DNA of 64,000 bases from Aliidiomarina maris (GCF_003987335.1 NZ_PIPK01000001.1:248001-312000); one strand, 5' to 3'. Positions 6,951 to 15,061 are shown, numbered from the stretch's first letter. The notes: generated from the letters alone by a model not told the origin. Made by a program: numbers and translations.

Positions 6951-7259
6951 TTAAATTGGTTTAGTGGCGTTACATGCACATCCCCTGCCCCGACGACAGG
7001 TCTTATCTCGTGCGATGCAGCTGTCACCACAAGCCTTGCCTTTGGTGCAAGTACGGCAGCAAGCAGTTTGAGCTAGAGGTGAGTTTTCATCCGCCTGAGT
7101 AGACGCTTGTGATTCATCGGTGGCCGAGCAGTCAGCTCCGTCATCTTGAACAGCGGTTTGTTCAACTTGAAAGGTTGTTAATAGATTGGTGTCGTCGGCT
7201 TGAACTGCAGTCATCGCGAATGTGAACGCGAGACTCAAGACCATGAGTAATGTCTTCAT
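6951..7259 (-). CDS. Small cysteine-rich secreted protein
   Basis: 102 residues with a signal peptide (MKTLLMVLSLAFTFAMTAVQA), an acidic spacer and a C-terminal Cys-rich module of about 30 residues: CCRTCTKGKACGDSCIARDK, then TCRRGRGCACNA. This CxxCxKGKACGDSC pattern occurs in small exported proteins of many bacteria; no activity is known to me. It may bind metal or be held together by disulfides. It precedes 6083-6913 on the same strand by 37 bp, so the two exported proteins are probably co-transcribed. Confidence 0.65.
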   Translation of the reverse strand: MKTLLMVLSLAFTFAMTAVQADDTNLLTTFQVEQTAVQDDGADCSATDESQASTQADENSPLAQTACCRTCTKGKACGDSCIARDKTCRRGRGCACNATKPI

Positions 7260-7674
7260 GTTATTTCCTTGTCTATGTGTCGAGCGCGAATCCAGTTCCG
7301 CGCTCGTGACTCTTAAAATGCCTCAACCGCGACGAATTGTCTACAAATTAACCTATTGAATCATTTGCGATCAGTAAATTCGTTTAATACTCAAAATTAC
7401 TTCTAATAAATAGAATGGTCGTGATTTTTGTCTCACTTTCAGCAGTAGCAAAGATTGACACGTTGCCTCTGTTGAAATAACACCCATTAGTAAGCTGAAA
7501 GCGTCGCTTATAAATATATAAATAATTTCAGTAACTTAAATTCGCGATTTTTCCTTCGAATAAGGCCAATAGACGCGAAATTGAGGGTAATTCATATTTA
7601 AAAGGTAACGAGTCAGGACCTGGCTCCCTGACTAACGAAACCTAGGTTTCAGTCCTTTCAGATAGGTACTGAAT
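7260..7674. other. 415-bp AT-rich gene-free interval
   Basis: No credible ORF. It must hold the minus-strand promoter for 7259 and a plus-strand promoter for 7675. One plus-strand candidate is TTGACA (7455-7460), a 17-bp spacer and TAACAC (7478-7483). The right end carries the two dyads described at 7611-7650. Confidence 0.4.
7611..7650. promoter_or_regulatory. Dyad symmetries upstream of a small ORF
   Basis: AGTCAGG (7611-7617) pairs with CCTGACT (7627-7633) across 9 nt, followed at once by the perfect 14-bp palindrome GAAACCTAGGTTTC (7637-7650). The palindrome ends 24 bp before the ATG at 7675, a typical operator position. It could bind a dimeric regulator or fold in the leader RNA. Confidence 0.4.
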
Positions 7675-7860
7675 ATGAGCAAGAATGAACAAGCAACTTT
7701 AGTAATGACCTACAAAATGTGGGTCAACGGTAATTTAGTGACCGTTCAGCGACTTTGGTCGCTCAATGCTCCCTATACACATTCAGAACTGGAAATAGCA
7801 TTCGCGGAAAGCTTTGATGGCACCGTCGAAGTTACTCGAATTAAAACTTTTGAGCTTTAA
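7675..7860 (+). CDS. Small hypothetical protein
   Basis: 61 residues, no motif recognised; a beta-strand-like pattern (ATLVMTYKMWVNGNLVTVQR) suggests a small beta-sheet fold. AGGT lies 8 nt before the ATG and a perfect palindrome just upstream. It stands alone, 69 bp before the membrane-protein operon 7930-9620, and could be its first gene. Real but uncharacterised is my best judgement. Confidence 0.45.
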   Translation: MSKNEQATLVMTYKMWVNGNLVTVQRLWSLNAPYTHSELEIAFAESFDGTVEVTRIKTFEL

Positions 7861-7929
7861 GTGGAGTGGCATCCAGTTGACACCCCGACTTAAACAAGGC
7901 ACAAATAGTTTACCAAGCAAGGAGGCCAA

Positions 7930-8226
7930 ATGAATCAGTTAATTTCTAATGCGCTAGAGGACGCAGCCTACTTCCTAGAGCGCTACTTTAAGACAATCTT
8001 TTTTCTATCCGCATCAGCGACTTTTTTAATATTGGCGATTGGTTCGCTAAGCTTCTTAGCCACTGATGTGCCGGAAACTGGCCAAAGCATAGTTAATGCC
8101 ATTACAACTATCAGGAACCAAACGGTCAAAAATATCGCCATTCCTTTCTTGTGCTTTGCTGCTTCAAGCCTGCTAGCACTCGGTGCATGTAAAGCTTTTA
8201 AGATAGAAAGGTCGGCCTACCGATGA
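7930..8226 (+). CDS. Small two-span membrane protein (gene 1 of 3)
   Basis: 98 residues with hydrophobic helices at ~22-45 and ~68-88. AAGGAGG stands 5 nt before the ATG, a very strong site. The stop overlaps the start of 8223-8954 by 4 bp, so the genes are translationally coupled. Not recognised. Cargo position between the prophage repressor and O_L suggests a lysogenic-conversion role. Confidence 0.6.
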   Translation: MNQLISNALEDAAYFLERYFKTIFFLSASATFLILAIGSLSFLATDVPETGQSIVNAITTIRNQTVKNIAIPFLCFAASSLLALGACKAFKIERSAYR

Positions 8227-8954
8227 GCATAACCATGACCACCCTGCCCCATTTACTGTTTGCGAGTGAACTACTTGATGCACTTACGTTGATGCCAGCG
8301 GCAGTTCAAGGATCAGAGCTATCGTCTGGATGGGGAGCTAATGAGTGGGCCGCTATTGGTGCTGGCGTTGCCGCCATAGGAGCCGTCACTGGTGCAATAG
8401 CGACCTGTGTGCTAGCTACAACTGCATGGAAAGCGCGCAACGAATGGGATAACAACACGAAAAAACAGGCACGTTACGATGTTGAGAAACTATTTGCTTC
8501 TGATGTCCTTCCCGTAATGGTATGTATCGAATCGCAAGCGAAACAAGCACTAAAAATTGCCCACAAGTTTTCCTCAGATGAGATAAAGACTTTTAGCCCA
8601 GATAGAGCCGACTACCTCGCATCGGTTCGAACAATAGATAGTCACTTTGAGTTCTTATACGGTAACTTAAGGGAAGCACACGCCCTCCTCAAAGCAGCTA
8701 AGGCTGATTTGTCATCGATTCCCGCGCTGGGGCATTATGGAGCGCTCGTGACTAATCTCAACTTCAACTTACACTCTTTGCAGAAAACCAAGACCGAAAA
8801 CCTCTCTCTGCACATTTTGATTTGGGAGCAAATAATTAAAAAGACAAAGCTATTCTGCGATGAATACCAGATCCCATCCGAAGTCTTAGGGTTTGTGGCT
8901 GTTCGGCACACCGACAACCAAGAAAATCAATCAAAACCGCCGAAGGAGAGTTGA
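8223..8954 (+). CDS. Membrane-anchored helical protein (gene 2 of 3)
   Basis: 243 residues: an Ala/Gly-rich membrane helix at ~40-66 and a long mostly helical cytoplasmic part from ~70 on, with charged segments typical of coiled or bundled helices (ARNEWDNNTKKQARYDVEKL). The layout resembles many small prophage or defence-island proteins annotated only as hypothetical. ATGA overlap with gene 1. No catalytic motif is visible. Confidence 0.6.
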   Translation: MSITMTTLPHLLFASELLDALTLMPAAVQGSELSSGWGANEWAAIGAGVAAIGAVTGAIATCVLATTAWKARNEWDNNTKKQARYDVEKLFASDVLPVMVCIESQAKQALKIAHKFSSDEIKTFSPDRADYLASVRTIDSHFEFLYGNLREAHALLKAAKADLSSIPALGHYGALVTNLNFNLHSLQKTKTENLSLHILIWEQIIKKTKLFCDEYQIPSEVLGFVAVRHTDNQENQSKPPKES

Positions 8955-8957
8955 AAA

Positions 8958-9620
8958 GTGTCGACTAACACCATAGCTGGGAGTATCTGTCTTGCCAGCT
9001 TCACCCTTATGGGGCTGTTTTTATATCTAGGAGATAATTCGCTTGCTGGACTCAGTTTAATGTCGGCACTCACTATGCCAATGCTTGTGTATGTTTTCTC
9101 TGCTTTGCATAGCCGGAGCAAAACTTCAATAGTACCGACCGCCGACAATGAAAACGACGCATCTGACACCGTAGGCCTCAAAGTAGAAAGCGCAAGTTTA
9201 AAAGACACGGCTCCTATAAATACAAACCAGGAAACTGTTGGCAACACTGAAGACACAAAAGAATCAATACTTTCATCGCGGTCCTCTGCGTTTATACTGT
9301 TTGCCGCGTTCGTCATATTCTCCATCTACAAGTCCACCAATCCACCTTACCCTAACTATGGCTTACCAGACGCAACCGGCGCGTTTATTATTTACCTGAT
9401 TGCTGGTGGACTCGCAGCATCGATCACGTATTTCATAAGTAAAAGACATGCCGCTTTGGTCTTGGTTATTGCTACTACGTTACTGTCCCTCCTAGTGTCC
9501 ATCCACCAACATACCGGCTACGCAAACTTCAACGACTGCATGCTTCAGAAAATGGATGGACAAGTCGATTCAATGCGTGGCTTTGCCCTTCAGGAGTGTC
9601 GAAGACTCTTTCCTCAGTAG
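8958..9620 (+). CDS. Polytopic membrane protein with disordered loop (gene 3 of 3)
   Basis: 220 residues from a GTG start at 8958; GGAG lies upstream within the end of gene 2. Two helices at ~5-50, a polar acidic loop at ~55-108 and three further helices at ~110-190, then a short Cys-containing tail (FNDCMLQKMD, LQECRR). It is followed at once by a strong terminator, closing the operon. Family unknown. Confidence 0.6.
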   Translation: MSTNTIAGSICLASFTLMGLFLYLGDNSLAGLSLMSALTMPMLVYVFSALHSRSKTSIVPTADNENDASDTVGLKVESASLKDTAPINTNQETVGNTEDTKESILSSRSSAFILFAAFVIFSIYKSTNPPYPNYGLPDATGAFIIYLIAGGLAASITYFISKRHAALVLVIATTLLSLLVSIHQHTGYANFNDCMLQKMDGQVDSMRGFALQECRRLFPQ

Positions 9621-9625
9621 CTTTT

Positions 9626-9649
9626 AATGCCGCTCCACGCGGCATTTTT
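9626..9649 (+). terminator. Rho-independent terminator
   Basis: An 8-bp perfect stem AATGCCGC/GCGGCATT with a TCCAC loop, followed by TTTC. It ends the three-gene membrane operon and insulates it from the O_L promoter region. Confidence 0.85.
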
Positions 9650-9680
9650 CTTAAATATTCCTCTCCATCGACGAAATTAA

Positions 9681-9752
9681 TTTAGTTTTTCTTAAATTTT
9701 TACTTGACCAAGTTTAAGTTTTCTTTTAGTTTTTGATTTAAGAAAACCTAAA
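9681..9752. promoter_or_regulatory. O_L-like operator cluster and early promoter
   Basis: Three sites of the cI/cro operator family: TTTAGTTTTTCTTAAA (9681-9696, 14/16 identical to the 4316 site), TTTAAGTTTTCTTTTA (9713-9728, 12/16) and TTTAAGAAAACCTAAA (9737-9752, 15/16 on the reverse strand). A plus-strand TTGACC lies at 9704-9709 with the second site in its spacer. The operon at 9764 should therefore be silenced by CI in the lysogen and open after induction. Confidence 0.7.
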
Positions 9753-9763
9753 TAGAGGTCATC

Positions 9764-10099
9764 ATGAACTTACTCAAACCAACATCATCACGCAGCCGCG
9801 CTGAACTCAAACTACTGTTCCGCTTGCGCTTCGCATGCCTACTCAGCAAGTACGAGAATGTCATGCAGGACACTAAGGTCATCAACCGTTCGCTGGACTT
9901 AGTTAACCAACTTGAGCGCCAGGGCGTTAGCCGTGAGTTCAAAGAGAAGTTTATTCGCGATGAGGCCAAAGGGAAGTTCATAGGTGCGAACCTTGGCGAG
10001 CAGTTTTTCCTAACAGTGGCAGCTGACCGTCGCGAAGTGACTATCACGCGCCAGCAACCGATGAAAGGTCAGCCAGCCGTTGAGGTTCGCTATGCGTAA
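9764..10099 (+). CDS. Hypothetical first protein of the O_L operon
   Basis: 111 residues, basic and helical (RAELKLLFRLRFACLLSKYE), with a short C-terminal beta-like segment. GAGGT precedes the ATG. It is the first gene after the operators, where lambda carries N, but I see no arginine-rich motif of the N type. The stop overlaps the next start. Function unknown. Confidence 0.6.
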   Translation: MNLLKPTSSRSRAELKLLFRLRFACLLSKYENVMQDTKVINRSLDLVNQLERQGVSREFKEKFIRDEAKGKFIGANLGEQFFLTVAADRREVTITRQQPMKGQPAVEVRYA

Positions 10100-10598
10100 A
10101 CAGCCATCTAACTCGAAACAGCACTTTATTCTCATGAAGCGCGACGGCTTCGATAACCAGGGTAGTTTGATTTCCGCAACCTCAGGGATTCAAGCGCTTT
10201 GTCGCGCTGGATATTGGCCCCTATGGGAGCGAACGCGCTGTAAATCTATGGTTAAGCCAGGCGACGATCTACTTCTTTATTCTGCAGGCGATGGAAAAGA
10301 TACGAAGCACATTGTCGGATTCGCCAAGGTAGAACGCATCGACACATGGCGAGCAGAGTATGCAAAATCCTACCCCATTCTGCTTGATGGGGTACCAGAA
10401 AGAATTTTAATTCTATCTAAGCAGACACTGTTTAAACGCCCATTATCTATGCGAGAAGTCATCGCAAAAATGAGCTTTGCACCAGACAACTTAAAGAAAT
10501 GGGGGGTCTGTTTTATGGGGGGGATGCGTAGCATTCCAACTAAGGACTTTGACATCTTGATGAAAGAAATAGTCAAAGTTCAAGGTGAGGCAGTATGA
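10092..10598 (+). CDS. PUA/EVE-like domain protein (predicted)
   Basis: 168 residues from the ATG at 10092, which overlaps the preceding stop and has GAGG 8 nt upstream. The segment MVKPGDDLLLYSAGDGKD followed by HIVGFAKVERID resembles the core of EVE/PUA-like domains, where a GD-hh-hY strand is followed by a G-x-A-x-V strand. Known members read modified bases in DNA or RNA. This is a pattern-level call from memory. It lies just ahead of the nuclease gene with an ATGA overlap, so a link with DNA recombination or modified-DNA recognition is plausible. Confidence 0.4.
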   Translation: MRKQPSNSKQHFILMKRDGFDNQGSLISATSGIQALCRAGYWPLWERTRCKSMVKPGDDLLLYSAGDGKDTKHIVGFAKVERIDTWRAEYAKSYPILLDGVPERILILSKQTLFKRPLSMREVIAKMSFAPDNLKKWGVCFMGGMRSIPTKDFDILMKEIVKVQGEAV

Positions 10599-11422
10599 GT
10601 AACGTAGTTCGCATTCGCGCCTCCAGCTGGCCTAGCCTGTTTGACTGTGCCCATCGTTGGGAAGCACAAAACCTGCTCGGTATGTACATGCCAAGCAGTC
10701 CACGTGCCCAACTGGGTACTGCGATTCACGGCGGCACTGCAGTGTTCGACCAGGCACGTATGCACAACACCCCTATTAGTATCGATGATGCTGCCGGCGC
10801 GTTTGTCGACGAGCTTCATTCTACTGAGCGTGAAGTCAACTGGCGTATCGATAACACCCTATCTAAGCGTGACGCTGAGAAGATTGGTTTGACGCTGGTT
10901 AGCCGCTACTGCGGTGATATTTCACCTCGCTACACCTTTGCGGCCGTCGAGCTTGAAATCGCGCCTTTTCAGATTGATTGCGGTGACGGTTTGCATATCG
11001 AGCTAACTGGCACCCTCGATCGCACTCGTGTTCGCATCGATACCAATGGCAAAGGCATTAGCGATATCAAGACCGGTGCCGCTGCAGTGCAGCCAAGTGA
11101 GGATAATTCAACTCGCGTAGCTAAGACCAAGGGTCATGCCGCGCAAATTGGCACCTATGAATTACTAGCCGAGAACACGCTTCAAGAACTCATGACAGAG
11201 CCAGGCGAAATCATTGGCATGAAGACCACCGGCACGCCCGAAATTGCCAACGGCTTTATCAATAACGCCAAGCTCATCATGTTGGGTGACCAGGGCAACG
11301 CTGGTCTTATCGAACACGCGGCCAACATGCTCAAGTCGGGCATGTTTCCACCCAATCCTCAGTCCTGGTGCTGCAGCAAGAAATACTGCCCCCGCTGGGA
11401 TGCATGCATCTTTCACGATTAA
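10595..11422 (+). CDS. PD-(D/E)XK exonuclease with Cys cluster (Cas4/RecB-like)
   Basis: 275 residues. Visible: SWPSLFDCAHRW with Cys18, LGTAIHGG, acidic Asp142 (GTLDRTR), the DIKTG core with Asp157 and Lys159, and QIGTY (Gln184), the RecB-type nuclease series. The C terminus has Cys259, Cys260, Cys265 and Cys271, which with Cys18 match the Fe-S latch of Cas4/AddB proteins. Expected role: 5'-3' resection of phage ends to give single strands for RecT. It overlaps its upstream neighbour by 4 bp. Confidence 0.8.
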   Translation: MSNVVRIRASSWPSLFDCAHRWEAQNLLGMYMPSSPRAQLGTAIHGGTAVFDQARMHNTPISIDDAAGAFVDELHSTEREVNWRIDNTLSKRDAEKIGLTLVSRYCGDISPRYTFAAVELEIAPFQIDCGDGLHIELTGTLDRTRVRIDTNGKGISDIKTGAAAVQPSEDNSTRVAKTKGHAAQIGTYELLAENTLQELMTEPGEIIGMKTTGTPEIANGFINNAKLIMLGDQGNAGLIEHAANMLKSGMFPPNPQSWCCSKKYCPRWDACIFHD

Positions 11423-11438
11423 AACAAGGAACAACATC

Positions 11439-12038
11439 ATGATACAGCCACGCACAGTATTAGGGTTCGATTCAGAAACGACTGGCCTACCGGTTTGGGG
11501 TAAACCAAGCGGCGGTGACGATCAACCGCATCTGGTTGAAATCGCCGGCAAGTTAGTCGACGCCGAGACTAAGGAAGTACTTGGCCAAGTGAACCTGATT
11601 ATTAAGCCTAACGGTTGGGTTATCCCCGACGACGTTATCAAGGTTCACGGCATCACCAATGAAATCGCTCACGAGCAAGGTCATGACGAAAAGCAGGCAT
11701 TACTCGACTTCCTAGACCTTTGGAAGCAAGCAGACCTGCGTGTTGCGCACAACCAAAGCTTTGACGATCGCATTATTCGTATCGCGATTAAGCGCTACCT
11801 CAACGAAGAGATTGCCGACGAGTGGAAAAACGGCGCCAAAGCCTGCACTGGCCTGTTAGCTAAGCCAATCATGCAGATGCCACCTAAGAGCCGCTGGGGC
11901 TACAAAATGCCCAAGCTCAGCGAAGCCTATAAGCACTTCATGGGCAAAGAGCTCGAAGGCGCCCACCGCGCGATGACCGACGTAGACGCATGTTTAGCCG
12001 TTTACTTCGCTATCACTGACCAGCAAGAAGCAGCGTAA
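11439..12038 (+). CDS. DnaQ-like DEDDh 3'-5' exonuclease
   Basis: 199 residues from the ATG at 11439, with AAGGA 10 nt upstream. Exo I motif FDSETTGLP, Exo II region HNQSFDDRII and Exo III HRAMTDVDA are all present, so the catalytic D-E-D-D-h set is complete. Similar to exonuclease X/RNase T-like phage exonucleases. It sits between the Cas4-like nuclease and RecT and probably trims 3' overhangs or degrades strands during recombination. Confidence 0.85.
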   Translation: MIQPRTVLGFDSETTGLPVWGKPSGGDDQPHLVEIAGKLVDAETKEVLGQVNLIIKPNGWVIPDDVIKVHGITNEIAHEQGHDEKQALLDFLDLWKQADLRVAHNQSFDDRIIRIAIKRYLNEEIADEWKNGAKACTGLLAKPIMQMPPKSRWGYKMPKLSEAYKHFMGKELEGAHRAMTDVDACLAVYFAITDQQEAA

Positions 12039-12049
12039 GGAACTTTGCC

Positions 12050-13141
12050 ATGAACTCACCAGTAAACCTGCAGCAGTTGAAGCAAACGGCCAAACTACCA
12101 GCGCGACAAGCTGGTATTGGCAGCGTAAAGAAGTTCTTCGATAGCCAAAAGAACACTTTGACCGCGGTGCTTCCTAAACACGTGAACGCCGACCGCATGC
12201 TGAAAATTGCATTAGGCGCCTTACGCACGACTCCAAAACTTATGGAGTGCACAACGGAAACATTGTTTGGTGCCATCGTGCAGTGCTCACAGCTTGGCTT
12301 AGAGCCAAACACGCCGCTTGGGCATGCTTACCTTATTCCGTTCAAGAACAGCCGTAAGAACGTCACAGAAGTTCAAATCGTCTTCGGTTATAAAGGCCTG
12401 ATTGACCTTGCCCGACGTTCCGGTCAAATCGTGAGTATCAGCGCGCATGCGGTTCATGAAAACGACAAGTTCAGCTATGCCTATGGCTTAGAAGAAAAGC
12501 TTGAGCACGTCCCTGCTAAAGGTGAACGTGGTGAAGTTATCTACTTCTATGCGGTCGCCAAGCTAGTTGGTGGTGGACATGCCTTTGAAGTGATGCCACG
12601 TGAAGATATCGAAGCCATCCGTAACTCAAGCAGTAACTACAAATTTGCCCAGGACAAAGGCTCCACTGTTTGGGGGCAGCACTTTATTCAGATGGGTCGC
12701 AAAACAGTGCTTCGCCGCCTATTTAATTACTTGCCCGTCAGTATTGAAGTGGCAACGGCCTCTGCGCTGGATAGTAAGTCCGCGATGGGTGAAGACCAGA
12801 ATATGGGCGCGGTATTAGATGGTGATTTCAATGTCGTTGACGATGAGCACCAGCATTACACAGGTCATAACGATGATGAGCCTCAACATCAGTCTGTCGA
12901 GCACTCTCAAGCAGAGCCCAGTCAGCAACAGGGTCCCTCTGAGCTTTTCCAAGACGCGCTAAGCGCCGCCAAATCAGGTGACCGCGATATGGCTTTGGAT
13001 TTGTGCCGCAGCTTAACTGATGACGAGGCCCAGGTCATTCGCAACACCCTTAACCAAGCTGAGAGCCGCAACGCTAGCTCTGAGCAAAACCAAGGCAGCT
13101 CGCGCGGTAGTTCACGCGCTGGCGGCATGTCAATGGAGTAA
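12050..13141 (+). CDS. recT: RecT family single-strand annealing recombinase
   Basis: 363 residues. The N-terminal two thirds match RecT (LIPFKNSRKNVTEVQIVFGY, GLIDLARRSG, HFIQMGRKTVLRRLFNYLP). From ~255 a polar His/Gln/Ser-rich linker leads to a small C-terminal helical region (ELFQDALSAAKSGDRDMALD), longer than in E. coli Rac RecT (269 residues). AAGGA lies 8 nt before the ATG. RecT anneals complementary strands for homologous recombination of phage DNA and pairs with the upstream nucleases. Confidence 0.93.
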   Translation: MNSPVNLQQLKQTAKLPARQAGIGSVKKFFDSQKNTLTAVLPKHVNADRMLKIALGALRTTPKLMECTTETLFGAIVQCSQLGLEPNTPLGHAYLIPFKNSRKNVTEVQIVFGYKGLIDLARRSGQIVSISAHAVHENDKFSYAYGLEEKLEHVPAKGERGEVIYFYAVAKLVGGGHAFEVMPREDIEAIRNSSSNYKFAQDKGSTVWGQHFIQMGRKTVLRRLFNYLPVSIEVATASALDSKSAMGEDQNMGAVLDGDFNVVDDEHQHYTGHNDDEPQHQSVEHSQAEPSQQQGPSELFQDALSAAKSGDRDMALDLCRSLTDDEAQVIRNTLNQAESRNASSEQNQGSSRGSSRAGGMSME

Positions 13142-13147
13142 CACGCC

Positions 13148-14857
13148 ATGCGTATTCAAAGTATCCGAGTAAAGAACTTTCAGGGTTTAGCAAACTTCAC
13201 AATGGACGTTGAGCGCCCTGTCCTATTTGTAGCCGGCCACAATGGCGCAGGCAAATCTAGCTTACGTGACGCGATTCGTATCGCGCTCACGGGGCAAGCG
13301 AGCCGCGTCGCACTGAAAAAGGACTACAAGGCCATGATCAAGGATGGCACCAAGAAATCAGAGGTGGTGGTTAACACTGACGATGGCGCCTATAGCTTCA
13401 GCTTGCCGCAGGGTAAAGGCGTGCACGCTGAATCTGAATACCTCCCGATGTGCGTCGACGCTGCACAATTTTGCACAATGAAACCGGATGAGCGTCGCAA
13501 AGCACTATTTGAGCTTACAGGCTGCAGCGTTTCAACCGCCCGGGTGCGTGAAATGCTATTGGCAGAAGATTGTGACAGCCAACTAATTGAACTCGTCCTG
13601 CCGTTATTACGTTCTGGCTTTCCTGCAGCTGCAGCGGAAGCAAAAGACCGAGCTACCCAAGCGCGCGGCGCGTGGAAAGCCATTACTGGTGAAACCTACG
13701 GTAAGCAAAAAGCTGAGGGTTGGGAACCTAGTTTTGAAGATGAAGGCGGCAATGAATCAGAACTAGATGTTGCAGCCGCTCGCCAAAAGCTCGAGCAAAA
13801 TAGTAAGACCATCAGTGAGCTCAATCGCATGATTGGGAATGGCCGCTCGGTGCTTACTCGAGTTCAACAACTTAAAGAGCAAGCAGCACGTGTTGAGCGC
13901 ATTCAAATCAAAAGTAAGGCTGACAACGAGAGTCTTGAACAAACCCAAAAGCAGCTGACTCGCTACGAAGATGCCCAGCTGTCACAAAACGCAATGCCCT
14001 GCCCTTGCTGCGATTGCATGATTGTCCTGCGCGATGGTGAATTGGTAGATGCTACTAAGTTCGGTAATAGCACATTAAAACCTGAGCGGATCGAAAGCGA
14101 GTTGACTCAATTACGTGAAAGTGTGGCGATGATGCAGCGCACCATCGCGAATAATCAGCGGGATTTGGATGCTGCAACAGCTGCCCAAACAGAGCTTGAT
14201 ACCCTAAATGAAGAAAATGGTGGGGAGATCTCGCAAAAATCGATTGAGGGCTGGCAATCTGACATCAATGAGTTAGAAACTAGTAACCGTGAGCTTTCTT
14301 CAGCTATTCAGCGCCAAACTCAAATTGACGCTCGCCGCATAGCGCTGGAGAGCGCAGCAACGAAAGCCGCGGATTACCACGAGCAAGTTAATAAGTGGGT
14401 GCATATCGCTGAGCAACTGTCGCCTGATGGCATTCCGGCAAACATCTTAGCTCAAGCAATGAAGCCACTGCAGACGCTCATTAGTAACATCAATAGCCTG
14501 GTACCGGATTGGCCAGCAGTAAGCATCAACCAAGAAATGGAATTAATGGCAGATAGCCGGCTTTATGGCCTGCTCTCTGAGTCAGAACAATGGAGAGTTC
14601 AAACCGTGATGACACTCGCGCTTGCCCAGCTGTCAGGTATTAACCTCGCAGTGCTCGACCGCATCGACGTGCTTGACCCAGCAAGCCGTATTCACCTGGT
14701 CGAAATGCTATTGGGTCTTACCGAAGAAAACACAGACCTCCAAATCATCATGCTTGGTACCTTGGCGCAACCTGCCAAAGGTATGCCTGACGCTATTCAG
14801 CAAGTTTGGATCGAGCATGGTGAACCCTCTCAACCTCAACAGGCTAAAGCCGCTTAA
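13148..14857 (+). CDS. SMC/Rad50-like ATPase of the recombination module
   Basis: 569 residues. Walker A GHNGAGKS at 30-37 after an IRVKNFQGL start, two coiled-coil arms (~205-270 and ~320-420) and a CPCCDC element near 290 at the apex that recalls a zinc hook. The C-terminal half has ALAQLSG and then LAVLDRIDVLD, in which the Walker B Asp is present but the expected catalytic Glu is Arg. Related phage AAA proteins partner nucleases as SbcC/gp46 do; here the partner may be the Cas4-like or DEDD exonuclease. Downstream of recT by 6 bp. Confidence 0.75.
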   Translation: MRIQSIRVKNFQGLANFTMDVERPVLFVAGHNGAGKSSLRDAIRIALTGQASRVALKKDYKAMIKDGTKKSEVVVNTDDGAYSFSLPQGKGVHAESEYLPMCVDAAQFCTMKPDERRKALFELTGCSVSTARVREMLLAEDCDSQLIELVLPLLRSGFPAAAAEAKDRATQARGAWKAITGETYGKQKAEGWEPSFEDEGGNESELDVAAARQKLEQNSKTISELNRMIGNGRSVLTRVQQLKEQAARVERIQIKSKADNESLEQTQKQLTRYEDAQLSQNAMPCPCCDCMIVLRDGELVDATKFGNSTLKPERIESELTQLRESVAMMQRTIANNQRDLDAATAAQTELDTLNEENGGEISQKSIEGWQSDINELETSNRELSSAIQRQTQIDARRIALESAATKAADYHEQVNKWVHIAEQLSPDGIPANILAQAMKPLQTLISNINSLVPDWPAVSINQEMELMADSRLYGLLSESEQWRVQTVMTLALAQLSGINLAVLDRIDVLDPASRIHLVEMLLGLTEENTDLQIIMLGTLAQPAKGMPDAIQQVWIEHGEPSQPQQAKAA

Positions 14858-14878
14858 CCGCGGCTCTAAGGAGTGCGT

Positions 14879-15061
14879 ATGCCAGAGCAGCCATTGACTA
14901 TGAATCATAAAGAAGCAGCTCAGCTACTGGGTATCAGCGAGCGAACGCTTTATGACCTCAGAAAAGCAGGCGTAGTTAAGCGCCTCCCACAGTTTAAGAG
15001 CACACGTTACAGCGTGGCACAGCTACGCAAAACATTTGAGGAACAGAGCGACGCAGCTTAA
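14879..15061 (+). CDS. Small helix-turn-helix DNA-binding protein
   Basis: 60 residues from the ATG at 14879 (AAGGAG 5 nt upstream). MNHKEAAQLLGISERTLYDL followed by a wing (LPQFKSTRYSVAQL) is a MerR/excisionase-type winged helix. It could be a recombination directionality factor or a regulator in the O_L operon. A second protein of this general type, AlpA-like, is at 17920. Confidence 0.65.
   Translation: MPEQPLTMNHKEAAQLLGISERTLYDLRKAGVVKRLPQFKSTRYSVAQLRKTFEEQSDAA

Noticed and set aside
9764-10099. Lambda N-type antiterminator
   Set aside because: Position fits, but there is no N-terminal arginine-rich motif and no recognisable nut boxB hairpin nearby.
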